From positions 1-34,201 of the IMG/VR virus record IMGVR_UViG_3300042545_001265: DNA of 34,201 nucleotides. One strand, written 5' to 3'. Position 1 is the stretch's first letter; every line of letters begins with the position of its first letter. Shown here piece by piece: positions 7,551 through 14,071 of the stretch. This stretch comes from a virus. The notes beneath the pieces are model-generated. The model searched no databases and was not told the origin of the DNA. It saw nothing but the letters and a program-made list of their open reading frames with translations. Made by a program: the position numbers and the translations under genes.

Positions 7551-8022
7551 TAAAGAAGAATGTGATATAATTTTAAATTTATATAACGATATTCCACAAA
7601 ACTGGAATTTTAGTGATAGGAATTTTATTTCTAATTCCATCAAATATTCTTCTCAAACAAGTTGGTTATTTGATAAATTAAAAACATTTTTTGAAACGGA
7701 AACCAATATTCAAATTAGAGCAATTAAAAAACAAATACATTTTCATACATTTAAAGAAGGTGATTGGTTTGGAAAACACAACGATATTAGAGAAAATAGA
7801 TTATATGCCATTGGTGTTTTATTAAATGATACGTTTGAAGGTGGTGACTTTAAATTACACAATCCAAATGAAATTATATTAAATAAAGTAGTTGGGAATA
7901 CATATTTATTTGATGTAAAAATTGAACATGAAATAACACCAATTTTAGAAGGTGAACGCTTTTCTTTATTGTGGTTTTTAGAAAACGAACACATAAAAAT
8001 AGAAACAAATAGATTAATATAA
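7522..8022 (+). CDS. 2-oxoglutarate/Fe(II)-dependent oxygenase, 166 aa
   Basis: Third oxygenase of the cassette. Iron ligands are H86-N-D88 (FGKHNDIREN) and H136 (IEHEITP), with R146 (GERFSLLW) for 2-oxoglutarate. The core is close in layout to the oxygenase at 4268 (LLNDTFEGGDFKL against QLNDGYEDGDLEL), indicating duplication. The ATG at 7522 lies inside the end of the sulfotransferase gene. It is preferred because its product begins MLIKQTQLFSKEEC, aligning with the N-termini of both paralogues. It is the last gene before the first host-type promoter, so it probably closes the cassette. Confidence 0.8.
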   Translation: MLIKQTQLFSKEECDIILNLYNDIPQNWNFSDRNFISNSIKYSSQTSWLFDKLKTFFETETNIQIRAIKKQIHFHTFKEGDWFGKHNDIRENRLYAIGVLLNDTFEGGDFKLHNPNEIILNKVVGNTYLFDVKIEHEITPILEGERFSLLWFLENEHIKIETNRLI

Positions 8023-8064
8023 CTGATTGATAATCAACACGTTATAACAAATACCTTAAAATAG

Positions 8065-8095
8065 TTGGTAACGTCATAATAATTTCGTATCTTTA
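8065..8095 (+). promoter_or_regulatory. Bacteroidota-type promoter TTGG-N19-TATCTTTA
   Basis: TTGG at 8065-8068 and TATCTTTA at 8088-8095 are exactly 19 bases apart. This fits the -33 (TTTG) and -7 (TAnnTTTG) elements used by the primary sigma factor of Bacteroidota. Transcription would start near 8099, giving a leader of about 20 bases to the lipoprotein at 8120. The same box pair recurs at 10200-10230. Confidence 0.65.
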
Positions 8096-8119
8096 AGTAT
8101 AAACATTAAACCCTAAGAT

Positions 8120-8743
8120 ATGAAGATTATTTACAAAATTCTATATGTTATAGGATTGATTTTATTAGTAACCGCATGTAAAAAAGAAGTTACTAATCCA
8201 ATTCCACCACAACACACAATTACATTTACAATTGATTCAGCATTAAGTTCAGATGGTAAACGAAGTCTACCAAAAGATAATAATGGATTTTATCATTTAG
8301 TATTATCTACAACAAGAACCCAAACTCTTACAAGAATAACAGGTACATTTTTAGTTGATGGTAAACCTAATAAAATACCATCACCCGTTCATGGAAATAT
8401 AGAATGGGTAGGTTCACATTATTGGTTATTAAGAGCAGGTGAATCGGCTACGGCAATTGTTAAAACATATTTCAATCCATTTACAGGTCAATTACAAATT
8501 TCACAATTACCCAATTTAATTTCACAACAAGACCAGGTTATTCCTATTGTAAATGGAACATCCGGATTAGGATATGATGATGGTAATATTAATACTATGG
8601 CTGCACCTGTATACCCGATGCGAGGTGATACACTTACGATTGTAGCTAAAGCAAGATACACAATTGAGATACCCGTAGATAACTTGTTTTCAAAGACTAA
8701 AGTAGATTCAATACAAAAATCTATTAGAATTATTTGTGATTAG
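8120..8743 (+). CDS. Predicted lipoprotein, 207 aa
   Basis: The N-terminus is a clear type II signal peptide: K2, a hydrophobic core (residues 7-17) and the lipobox VTAC with Cys20, so the mature protein should be lipid-anchored in the host envelope. The mature start CKKE has an acidic residue at +4. Residues 33-207 are beta-rich and not recognised as a known family. The gene has its own host-type promoter and stands between operons. Surface lipoproteins of phages with independent promoters often change the host envelope or block superinfection. That role is inferred from position and localisation only. Confidence 0.75.
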   Translation: MKIIYKILYVIGLILLVTACKKEVTNPIPPQHTITFTIDSALSSDGKRSLPKDNNGFYHLVLSTTRTQTLTRITGTFLVDGKPNKIPSPVHGNIEWVGSHYWLLRAGESATAIVKTYFNPFTGQLQISQLPNLISQQDQVIPIVNGTSGLGYDDGNINTMAAPVYPMRGDTLTIVAKARYTIEIPVDNLFSKTKVDSIQKSIRIICD

Positions 8744-8763
8744 GAAAAAAAGTTGTATATTTG
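8733..8763 (+). promoter_or_regulatory. Bacteroidota-type promoter TTTG-N19-TATATTTG (consensus match)
   Basis: TTTG at 8733-8736, inside the end of the lipoprotein gene, and TATATTTG at 8756-8763 give a perfect match to TTTG-N19-TAnnTTTG. It is the best promoter in the window. The predicted start of transcription (about 8767) falls at the ATG of the next gene. Confidence 0.75.
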
Positions 8764-8767
8764 AGTT

Positions 8768-9070
8768 ATGATAACAATGCCACAAACACCGATTACCGAC
8801 CATTCCTTTAAAAGATGGGGAGCGATACGAATAGAAGAAAGTGATGGTGAAACTGATTTCTATTATTGGATATTACCTTTACCAAAAGAAGATGATGATG
8901 TTAGTGAAAGACCTACACTTATATCAATAGCAAATGATGAGTGGAAAAATATGGAGTTAAATGAAGGTGAGTATTTAGTAACATTATTTGATAATCTACC
9001 TATGTTAGAAACCGAAGAAGAAATTGAACTATTATATAAAATCTTAACAAAAGAAAACTTAACAAAATGA
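8768..9070 (+). CDS. Hypothetical protein, 100 aa
   Basis: Acidic small protein of unknown function, with mixed alpha/beta character and a Glu-rich C-terminal helix (ETEEEIELLYKILTKENL). It is the first gene behind the consensus promoter. With ATG 8768 the mRNA would be essentially leaderless; the second ATG at 8777, three codons later, would leave about ten leader bases and may be the real start. It overlaps the HD-domain gene by four bases (ATGA), so the two are translationally coupled and may act together. No catalytic motif is visible. Confidence 0.65.
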   Translation: MITMPQTPITDHSFKRWGAIRIEESDGETDFYYWILPLPKEDDDVSERPTLISIANDEWKNMELNEGEYLVTLFDNLPMLETEEEIELLYKILTKENLTK

Positions 9071-9750
9071 AAAAAACAGATGCAGAATTAAAAGCAAACT
9101 ACGAAAAGTTTATTGCTATTGTAAAGAAATACATTACAGGAGATAGGTTAGATAAAGTATTATTTATGTATTCCGATGATGAATTAGGTGGAAACTTAAT
9201 GGTATCACCGGCAAGTGGTAATGTAGGTTATCACAATGCATATGAGGGTGGGTATATTGACCATATCTTTAATGTTTGCAAGAATGCTTTAAAAATGAAA
9301 GATTTATTTATTGCACAAGGTGGAACACAAGATTTTACCGATGAAGAATTAATATTTTGTGCGTTACATCATGATTTAGGTAAATTAGGAACTAAGCAGC
9401 ATTTACATTACATTCCAAATGATTCAGACTGGCATATAAAGAATAGAGGTGATGTGTTTATGAAAAATCCATCTAATCAATATATGACACTTACGGATAG
9501 AACATTCTTTACTTTGCAGGATTATGGTATTAAGATAAATGAGAATGAATATTTTGGTATTAAATTGACAGACGGTATGTATGATGAAGATAACCAAAAA
9601 TATCTTAAAACATTCAATAAAGATAATGTTCAAAAATCAGCAATTGCAAGAATAATGCATTGGGCAGACCATATGAGTACGGTTATAGAACAATCACATA
9701 ATAAGTCACAAAAAAATGACAAATTTTCATTAAATGTTGGACAATTCTAA
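9067..9750 (+). CDS. HD-domain phosphohydrolase, 227 aa
   Basis: Predicted metal-dependent phosphohydrolase of the HD superfamily. The signature is complete: a first histidine in GGYIDHIFNV (H66), HHDLGK with H102-D103, and a final aspartate in HWADHMS (D201). Family members cleave phosphoester bonds in nucleotides, cyclic nucleotides or alarmones. The sequence does not show which, and no second domain is present. Coupled by a 4-base overlap to the small protein upstream. In a phage, roles in nucleotide-pool control or in removing a host second messenger are plausible inferences. A 7-bp inverted repeat starts just before its stop. Confidence 0.75.
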   Translation: MKKTDAELKANYEKFIAIVKKYITGDRLDKVLFMYSDDELGGNLMVSPASGNVGYHNAYEGGYIDHIFNVCKNALKMKDLFIAQGGTQDFTDEELIFCALHHDLGKLGTKQHLHYIPNDSDWHIKNRGDVFMKNPSNQYMTLTDRTFFTLQDYGIKINENEYFGIKLTDGMYDEDNQKYLKTFNKDNVQKSAIARIMHWADHMSTVIEQSHNKSQKNDKFSLNVGQF

Positions 9751-9759
9751 CAAATTGTC
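9740..9759. repeat. 7-bp inverted repeat GACAATT / AATTGTC
   Basis: GACAATT at 9740-9746 pairs perfectly with AATTGTC at 9753-9759 around a six-base loop. No T-run follows, so it is not a standard terminator. The right arm covers the candidate -33 box (9755-9758) of the Hsp20 promoter, so it could be an operator. Confidence 0.4.
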
Positions 9760-9786
9760 AGATTAACCTTAGTGGTATAGTATTTG
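9755..9786 (+). promoter_or_regulatory. Possible host-type promoter for the Hsp20 gene
   Basis: TTGT at 9755-9758, 19 bases, then TAGTATTTG at 9778-9786. The second box has one extra base compared with TAnnTTTG and the first box has one mismatch, so this is weaker than the other host-type promoters. A leader of about 37 A-rich bases would follow. Confidence 0.4.
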
Positions 9787-9826
9787 AACTATATAGAATA
9801 TTATTAACAAAACAAAAATTAAAATT

Positions 9827-10207
9827 ATGTATTTAATTGATTACAACAAATTATTTGAAGATTTCTTTGAAACACCGAAAACAAAAACAGCTACATCTAC
9901 TCACAAACAAGTAGTAGTTGATATAAACGATGATATCTTACGAATCGGATTGGCAGTTCCTGGTCAAACAAAAGAAACATTAGAAATTACTATTGAGGAA
10001 AACTTTATTAAAGTAAAATCAATAGAAAAAGAAACAGATGATGCAATTTGGAATGCTATTGCACTTCCCGTTGATGAATCTCTAAACATTGGAACTAATT
10101 GGGATATTAGTGCTACATTGGCATCGGTAAAGGATGGTATATTGTATATCTCTTTACCAAAGATAGAAGAAAAGAAACCAAAAAAAGTATCCATTAAAGT
10201 TGGATAG
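9827..10207 (+). CDS. Hsp20 / alpha-crystallin small heat-shock protein, 126 aa
   Basis: Small heat-shock protein, an ATP-independent chaperone that forms oligomers and holds unfolding proteins. The alpha-crystallin domain spans about residues 27-120. It ends with the typical DGILYISLPKIEEKKPKKVSIKVG region (residues 103-126), matching the usual A-x-x-x-x-G-V-L and C-terminal signature with small changes. Hsp20 genes are common in T4-like phages of aquatic bacteria, where they may help virion assembly or folding during infection. It stands alone between a candidate promoter and a strong terminator, so it is probably a single-gene unit. Confidence 0.85.
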   Translation: MYLIDYNKLFEDFFETPKTKTATSTHKQVVVDINDDILRIGLAVPGQTKETLEITIEENFIKVKSIEKETDDAIWNAIALPVDESLNIGTNWDISATLASVKDGILYISLPKIEEKKPKKVSIKVG

Positions 10208-10230
10208 TTCAGTTATATTTAGTATCTTTA
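10200..10230 (+). promoter_or_regulatory. Bacteroidota-type promoter TTGG-N19-TATCTTTA, overlapping a terminator
   Basis: TTGG at 10200-10203, within the last codons of the Hsp20 gene, and TATCTTTA at 10223-10230 have the same boxes and spacing as the promoter at 8065. The predicted start, about 10234, lies inside the 5' arm of the terminator hairpin. It would serve the methyltransferase operon. Confidence 0.6.
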
Positions 10231-10260
10231 AGGGTAGTCACAAACGACTACCCTTTTTTT
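10230..10260 (+). terminator. Rho-independent terminator
   Basis: A perfect 10-bp stem, AAGGGTAGTC at 10230-10239 with GACTACCCTT at 10246-10255, closes a six-base loop and runs into a T-tract (10254-10260). It would end transcripts from the Hsp20 gene four bases before the methyltransferase ATG. Confidence 0.85.
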
Positions 10261-10263
10261 ATT

Positions 10264-11154
10264 ATGGCAGAATACTCACAAATATTACCACTTAGAACCG
10301 ATATAAAGGTTGTAGACCAATTTGGATTCTTACCTTTATCAATTAATAGACCTACCAAAGAATCGAAGCTAAAGTGGCACGATGCCTATTTAAATGATGG
10401 TTTAGATGAACAAAGGAGAAGTGACACATCCGAGTATTTACCTGGTTATACTTTCTCAGAATTTCACGCAGGATTAGCAGAACAAATATATAAGTTTTGG
10501 AGTATGAAGGGTAGTAAAGTAGTAGACCCTTTTGCAGGTAGAGTTACGAGAGGATTTGTTGCAACCAAGTTGGGTAGAGATTATACTGGATTTGAGATTT
10601 CCCCTAAAACATATGAAAGAATACAAACACACTTTGAAGGACACGGTGTTAAGCCACATGTAATTAATAGTGATGGAACTTTAATGGAGGAAATTTCAGA
10701 TAAGAGTGCAGATTTAGTTTTTACCTGTCCACCTTACTTTAATTTAGAAAGATACGAATCGGTTCCTGGTCAATTGAGTGATGAGAATAGATACGAATCA
10801 TTTATGAGTAAGATTGATGTTTGTATTTCAAATTGTTATAGAGTTCTAAAAAGTGGAGCATTTGCATGTTGGGTTGTTGGTGATTTAAGGACTGGTGGTG
10901 GATTTCAAAACTTTCATGGTGATGTTATCAATTCATTTAAGAAGCATGGATTTAATCAGCACGATATAGTTATACTAGAAAACATTTCACCATTCGCAGC
11001 ATTACAAATTGGTAAAACAGCAGCTAAGCGATATACATCAAAGGTACATGAATACTTATTGGTTTTTAGAAAGCCAGGAGATTACGAAGTACCCAAATAT
11101 TGTTCTCCTGATGAATTAGAACAAGAAAACAAATTAGCAGAATTTTTTAAGTAA
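10264..11154 (+). CDS. DNA methyltransferase (N6-adenine or N4-cytosine type), 296 aa
   Basis: Predicted SAM-dependent DNA amino-methyltransferase. Motif I is DPFAG at 88-92, followed by GFEISP at 109-114. The catalytic motif IV is TCPPY at 154-158, whose xPPY form is that of enzymes modifying exocyclic amines. Motif order I then IV is seen; no separate target-recognition domain is obvious. No restriction endonuclease gene adjoins it, so it is likely an orphan phage methylase protecting phage DNA or marking regulatory sites. It is the first gene behind the promoter/terminator overlap and overlaps the next gene by one base. Confidence 0.8.
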   Translation: MAEYSQILPLRTDIKVVDQFGFLPLSINRPTKESKLKWHDAYLNDGLDEQRRSDTSEYLPGYTFSEFHAGLAEQIYKFWSMKGSKVVDPFAGRVTRGFVATKLGRDYTGFEISPKTYERIQTHFEGHGVKPHVINSDGTLMEEISDKSADLVFTCPPYFNLERYESVPGQLSDENRYESFMSKIDVCISNCYRVLKSGAFACWVVGDLRTGGGFQNFHGDVINSFKKHGFNQHDIVILENISPFAALQIGKTAAKRYTSKVHEYLLVFRKPGDYEVPKYCSPDELEQENKLAEFFK

Positions 11155-12011
11155 TGATACAAGATAAATTTAATCAAATATATTTTAATGGTTGCTCGTT
11201 TACCGAAGGTGGTGGATTTGAAGCAAAGAAAGAACACGTTAGAGCAGCATATAAAGAACAATACGGATTCGAATATGAATCACAAGTAGATGTTTGTTAT
11301 CCTACATTAGTTGGAAAGCAATTGGTGATTAAAATAATAAATGATGCAAAGAGTGGTAGTGGTACGGATAGAATTATTAGAAAAGTATATGATTACATTC
11401 TAAAAAATACATTAGATGAAGTTAAAAAAACCCTATTCATATTAGAATTACCTGATGCGATAAATAGATTAGATGTATTTTCAAACAAGTATAACAAATA
11501 TTTGGTAGCAAATACTAATTATGATAGTAATGGAAAAGTAGAAAGTGTACACACAACATTCAATTGGATTAATGAGGGTTATATAAAAGATGAATTATAT
11601 AAAGATACTATTACTCCTGTAATTAAACAATATTCAAATAGTTTTATAAATCCAATCCAATGGGAGTTAGAAACTGCTAAAAAATATTTAGGATTATGTT
11701 CATTTTTTGAATTACATAATATAGAATATTATATATCCGGCAATTATACTTACTTTATTAACCAAATTGATTTTAATAAATTTATTCCAAATTTTCGTAA
11801 TAATAGAATTTTAAAATTAGAAATTAATGGTCAATTTGAAAATAATATTGTTACATTAAGTGAAAAAACTAAAACAAGAATATTTGATGAAATTGGGGTT
11901 GATATAATAAATGATGGACACCCTGGATTTCAAGCCCACCAACTATGGGCGGATGGCATAGTTACATTTTTAAATAACAAATATTTATATAAAAATAACA
12001 AATTATTATAA
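11154..12011 (+). CDS. SGNH/GDSL hydrolase-like protein, 285 aa
   Basis: Resembles phage-encoded SGNH hydrolases. The opening block is YFNGCSFTEG (residues 10-19), with Ser15 in the nucleophile position. A central SGSGTDR may form part of the oxyanion region. Near the C-terminus DGHPGFQAHQLWAD has the Asp-x-x-His arrangement of block V. Such enzymes remove acyl or acetyl groups from glycans or lipids. In a phage genome with many glycan-related genes, a role in de-acetylating a surface sugar is plausible but inferred. Start overlaps the methyltransferase stop (TAATG). The C-terminal end is very AT-rich. Confidence 0.6.
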   Translation: MIQDKFNQIYFNGCSFTEGGGFEAKKEHVRAAYKEQYGFEYESQVDVCYPTLVGKQLVIKIINDAKSGSGTDRIIRKVYDYILKNTLDEVKKTLFILELPDAINRLDVFSNKYNKYLVANTNYDSNGKVESVHTTFNWINEGYIKDELYKDTITPVIKQYSNSFINPIQWELETAKKYLGLCSFFELHNIEYYISGNYTYFINQIDFNKFIPNFRNNRILKLEINGQFENNIVTLSEKTKTRIFDEIGVDIINDGHPGFQAHQLWADGIVTFLNNKYLYKNNKLL

Positions 12012-12023
12012 AAAATAAAGTAT

Positions 12024-12206
12024 ATGAGATACAAAGAACAAATCAGAAAAAACTTAGAAGCAATTGAAATAAGAACAAACTTCTTAAAGCAAGCAGCAGA
12101 AGGTAGTAAACAACTTTCTAATGCAGATGCAGTAAGGATGTTTGATGAAGTATTATTTGCATTAGGTAAAGTTAATGATTTAATTGACCTAGAAAGAGAG
12201 GGATAA
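12024..12206 (+). CDS. Small helical hypothetical protein, 60 aa
   Basis: Sixty-residue, charged, probably all-helical protein (EQIRKNLEAIEIRTNF; ADAVRMFDEVLFALGKVNDLI). No known family. It starts 12 bases after the SGNH-like gene and its stop overlaps the ATG of the membrane protein by one base, so it is translationally coupled to that gene and may be its partner. An ATATTTATAT sequence at 11981-11990 resembles the putative late motif, but lies within AT-rich coding DNA. Confidence 0.65.
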   Translation: MRYKEQIRKNLEAIEIRTNFLKQAAEGSKQLSNADAVRMFDEVLFALGKVNDLIDLEREG

Positions 12207-13300
12207 TGAATTGGTTAAAATGGTTAGTAGGAATATCAGCATTAATCATAGCCGGTTGTGCTGCATTTTTTTCTATAACTGGATTGGGTGTTCTATTTAG
12301 TGGAGCAGCTGTATCTGTTATGGTAATGGCAGGTTCATTGGAATTTGCCAAACTGGTAGCAGCAACTTATCTAAAACAAAAATGGAATGATATTGGTGGA
12401 TTTAATAAGTGGTATTTAGTGTCAGCAGTGGCACTATTGATGCTAATTACATCTGCTGGTATATTTGGTTACCTTTCAAATGCATTCCAACAACAAAATC
12501 TTAAATTACAACAAGTAGATCGAGAGATTGCAGTATATTCTACAAAGATTACTACCAATGAAACCCAAATCGGACAATTGTCGGCACAATTAGGACAATT
12601 GTCGGCTACTCAATCCCAAATATTAGATAAGGGTAAGGTAAATTCTCGTCTTTTACGTTCAATTGATAGTAAAGATAGGCAAGTTTCACAAATTAATAAG
12701 AAAATTAGTGATTTACAAACTGAAAATGCTAAAAACAATGATGAAATCAATAAAATCAAAGTGACAAACTTAGATTTAGAAAAAGAAGTAGGTGGATTTC
12801 GTTTTGTTGCTGAAGCATTTGGTATGGAATTGAAAAATGTTGTAAAATTCTTCATATTTTTGATTGTAATTGTGTTTGATCCACTTGCAGTAGCTCTAAT
12901 TATCGCTTTCAATGGTTTGATTGATGATAAAAAGAAAAAGCAAAGAGAAATTTTAACCGAAATAATGGAAAATGACGAAAAATTGGGTTTATATGATAAT
13001 TTAGATGATTTAATGGAAGAAAATTATAAAAATTATGAAGTTTATGGTGATAATGGAAAAAATTCACCAAAAAATGAGGTTATAGTGGAAAATATTCCTC
13101 AAAATGAACCCATAGAAACCACATCACTACCATATTATGAAGAACCTAATTTTGATTGGGAAAACAAAAATTTATGGATAAATAACCCATCTGCAGTAAA
13201 ATATTGGATGAATAGTGGTAATTCTATCAATAATTTCAAAAAATTATATAAACAACACTTGGATGAATTAGATAATACTAATTTAACAAAAACATATTAA
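12206..13300 (+). CDS. Membrane protein with long periplasmic or cytoplasmic coiled coil, 364 aa
   Basis: Three hydrophobic segments at about residues 5-28, 32-55 and 70-91 are followed by a long coiled coil (95-195, Gln/Lys/Asn-rich with heptads such as QIGQLSAQLGQLSA). A fourth segment lies at about 212-236, then an acidic Asn-rich tail. The layout places the coiled coil between membrane segments, so it sits on one side of the inner membrane as a unit. No lytic or transport motif is recognised. It could be a phage membrane-remodelling, superinfection-exclusion or holin-associated protein. The overall size is too large for a typical holin. A 14-base direct repeat (GGACAATTGTCGGC, twice) encodes the two QLSA turns. 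Confidence 0.65.
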   Translation: MNWLKWLVGISALIIAGCAAFFSITGLGVLFSGAAVSVMVMAGSLEFAKLVAATYLKQKWNDIGGFNKWYLVSAVALLMLITSAGIFGYLSNAFQQQNLKLQQVDREIAVYSTKITTNETQIGQLSAQLGQLSATQSQILDKGKVNSRLLRSIDSKDRQVSQINKKISDLQTENAKNNDEINKIKVTNLDLEKEVGGFRFVAEAFGMELKNVVKFFIFLIVIVFDPLAVALIIAFNGLIDDKKKKQREILTEIMENDEKLGLYDNLDDLMEENYKNYEVYGDNGKNSPKNEVIVENIPQNEPIETTSLPYYEEPNFDWENKNLWINNPSAVKYWMNSGNSINNFKKLYKQHLDELDNTNLTKTY

Positions 13301-13310
13301 AAAATAAACA

Positions 13311-13721
13311 ATGGCATATTCAGAAAAGGTAATTGACCACTACCAAAACCCCAAAAATGTAGGAACTTTGGACAAATCTAAATCTAATGTAGGTACGGGT
13401 CTAGTAGGTGCACCGGAATGTGGTGATGTGATGAGATTACAAATAGAAGTTAATGATAATATCATAACTGATGCAAAATTTAAAACATTTGGTTGTGGAA
13501 GTGCTATTGCAGCATCTTCATTAGCAACGGAATGGTTGAAAGGTATGACATTAGAAGATGCGGTTAAATTAGATAATATGGAATTGGTAGAGGAATTAAA
13601 CCTGCCACCGGTTAAGATACATTGTTCGGTATTAGCCGAAGATGCTATTAAATCTGCAATAAACGATTATAGACAAAAGCAAGGATTAGAACAACTAATC
13701 TTTGATGAATCACATATATAA
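13311..13721 (+). CDS. iscU: IscU-type Fe-S cluster scaffold, 136 aa
   Basis: Scaffold on which [2Fe-2S] and [4Fe-4S] clusters are built before transfer to target proteins. All ligand residues known from bacterial IscU are present at near-identical positions: C37 and D39 (PECGDV), C62 (FGCGSA), H104 and C105 (KIHCSV). The LPPVK motif recognised by the HscA chaperone is intact at 98-102. Length is close to the usual 128 residues. No IscS cysteine desulfurase is seen in the window, so sulfur would have to come from the host. Directly upstream of a ferredoxin, with an IscA-type carrier 4 kb further on, it points to phage-boosted Fe-S assembly. Confidence 0.9.
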   Translation: MAYSEKVIDHYQNPKNVGTLDKSKSNVGTGLVGAPECGDVMRLQIEVNDNIITDAKFKTFGCGSAIAASSLATEWLKGMTLEDAVKLDNMELVEELNLPPVKIHCSVLAEDAIKSAINDYRQKQGLEQLIFDESHI

Positions 13722-13740
13722 AAAACAAAAAAAACAAATT

Positions 13741-14049
13741 ATGAGTTTTATTATTGGTAAGAGTTGTGTTGATTGTATGGATACTGCATGTGCAAGTGCA
13801 TGTCCGGTAGATTGTATTCACGGACCTATTGATATGGAAGGTTCAGGTGGTGAAATTGAAAGAGATGGTAGAACAGCATTTCCCGGTGGGCAAATGTATA
13901 TCAATCCTGATACTTGTATAAATTGTGGAGCATGTGTACCAGAGTGTCCTGTTTCTGCGATATATGAAGATGAGGATTTGGCTATCAAAGCTGGAGATGA
14001 GGAATCGGTACATAAGAACTATGGTTTCTTTGGTTTAAAGTATAATTAA
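13741..14049 (+). CDS. Dicluster (two [Fe-S]) ferredoxin, 102 aa
   Basis: Electron-transfer protein with two cluster-binding motifs. The first is C9-x2-C12-x4-C17-x3-C21-P-x2-C25, the arrangement of 7Fe/8Fe FdxA-like ferredoxins. The second is the classical C59-x2-C62-x2-C65-x3-C69-P. The frame extends upstream to ATG 13702, but that would overlap the IscU gene; ATG 13741 begins MSFIIGKSC, like related ferredoxins, and has an A-rich leader. It could supply electrons for Fe-S assembly with the upstream IscU or for a reductase. Partners are not visible here. Confidence 0.88.
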   Translation: MSFIIGKSCVDCMDTACASACPVDCIHGPIDMEGSGGEIERDGRTAFPGGQMYINPDTCINCGACVPECPVSAIYEDEDLAIKAGDEESVHKNYGFFGLKYN

Positions 14050-14071
14050 AATAAATTTAATTTAAAGATTA

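Noticed and set aside
8041-8048. GTTATAAC palindrome near the lipoprotein promoter
   Set aside because: Eight bases only, in AT-rich DNA, with no second copy; could be chance.
9740-9759. Hairpin after the HD gene as a terminator
   Set aside because: Only 7 bp, AT-rich, and followed by AGATTAACC instead of a T-run.
11981-11990. ATATTTATAT as a late promoter for the 12024 gene
   Set aside because: It lies inside the AT-rich end of a coding region and is 33 bases from the ATG; motif not distinguishable from background here.
12573-12610. GGACAATTGTCGGC direct repeat as a regulatory site
   Set aside because: It encodes the repeated QLSA heptads of a coiled coil; coding explains it.
12610-12912. 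Open frame on the - strand inside the membrane protein gene
   Set aside because: Complement of a clearly coding region, no recognisable protein, no promoter; same for the other - strand frames, including 2062-2253, 14647-14946 and 22572-22865.
13702-13740. Upstream ATG (13702) for the ferredoxin gene
   Set aside because: It would overlap IscU and add a Lys-rich extension unlike related ferredoxins; ATG 13741 fits better.
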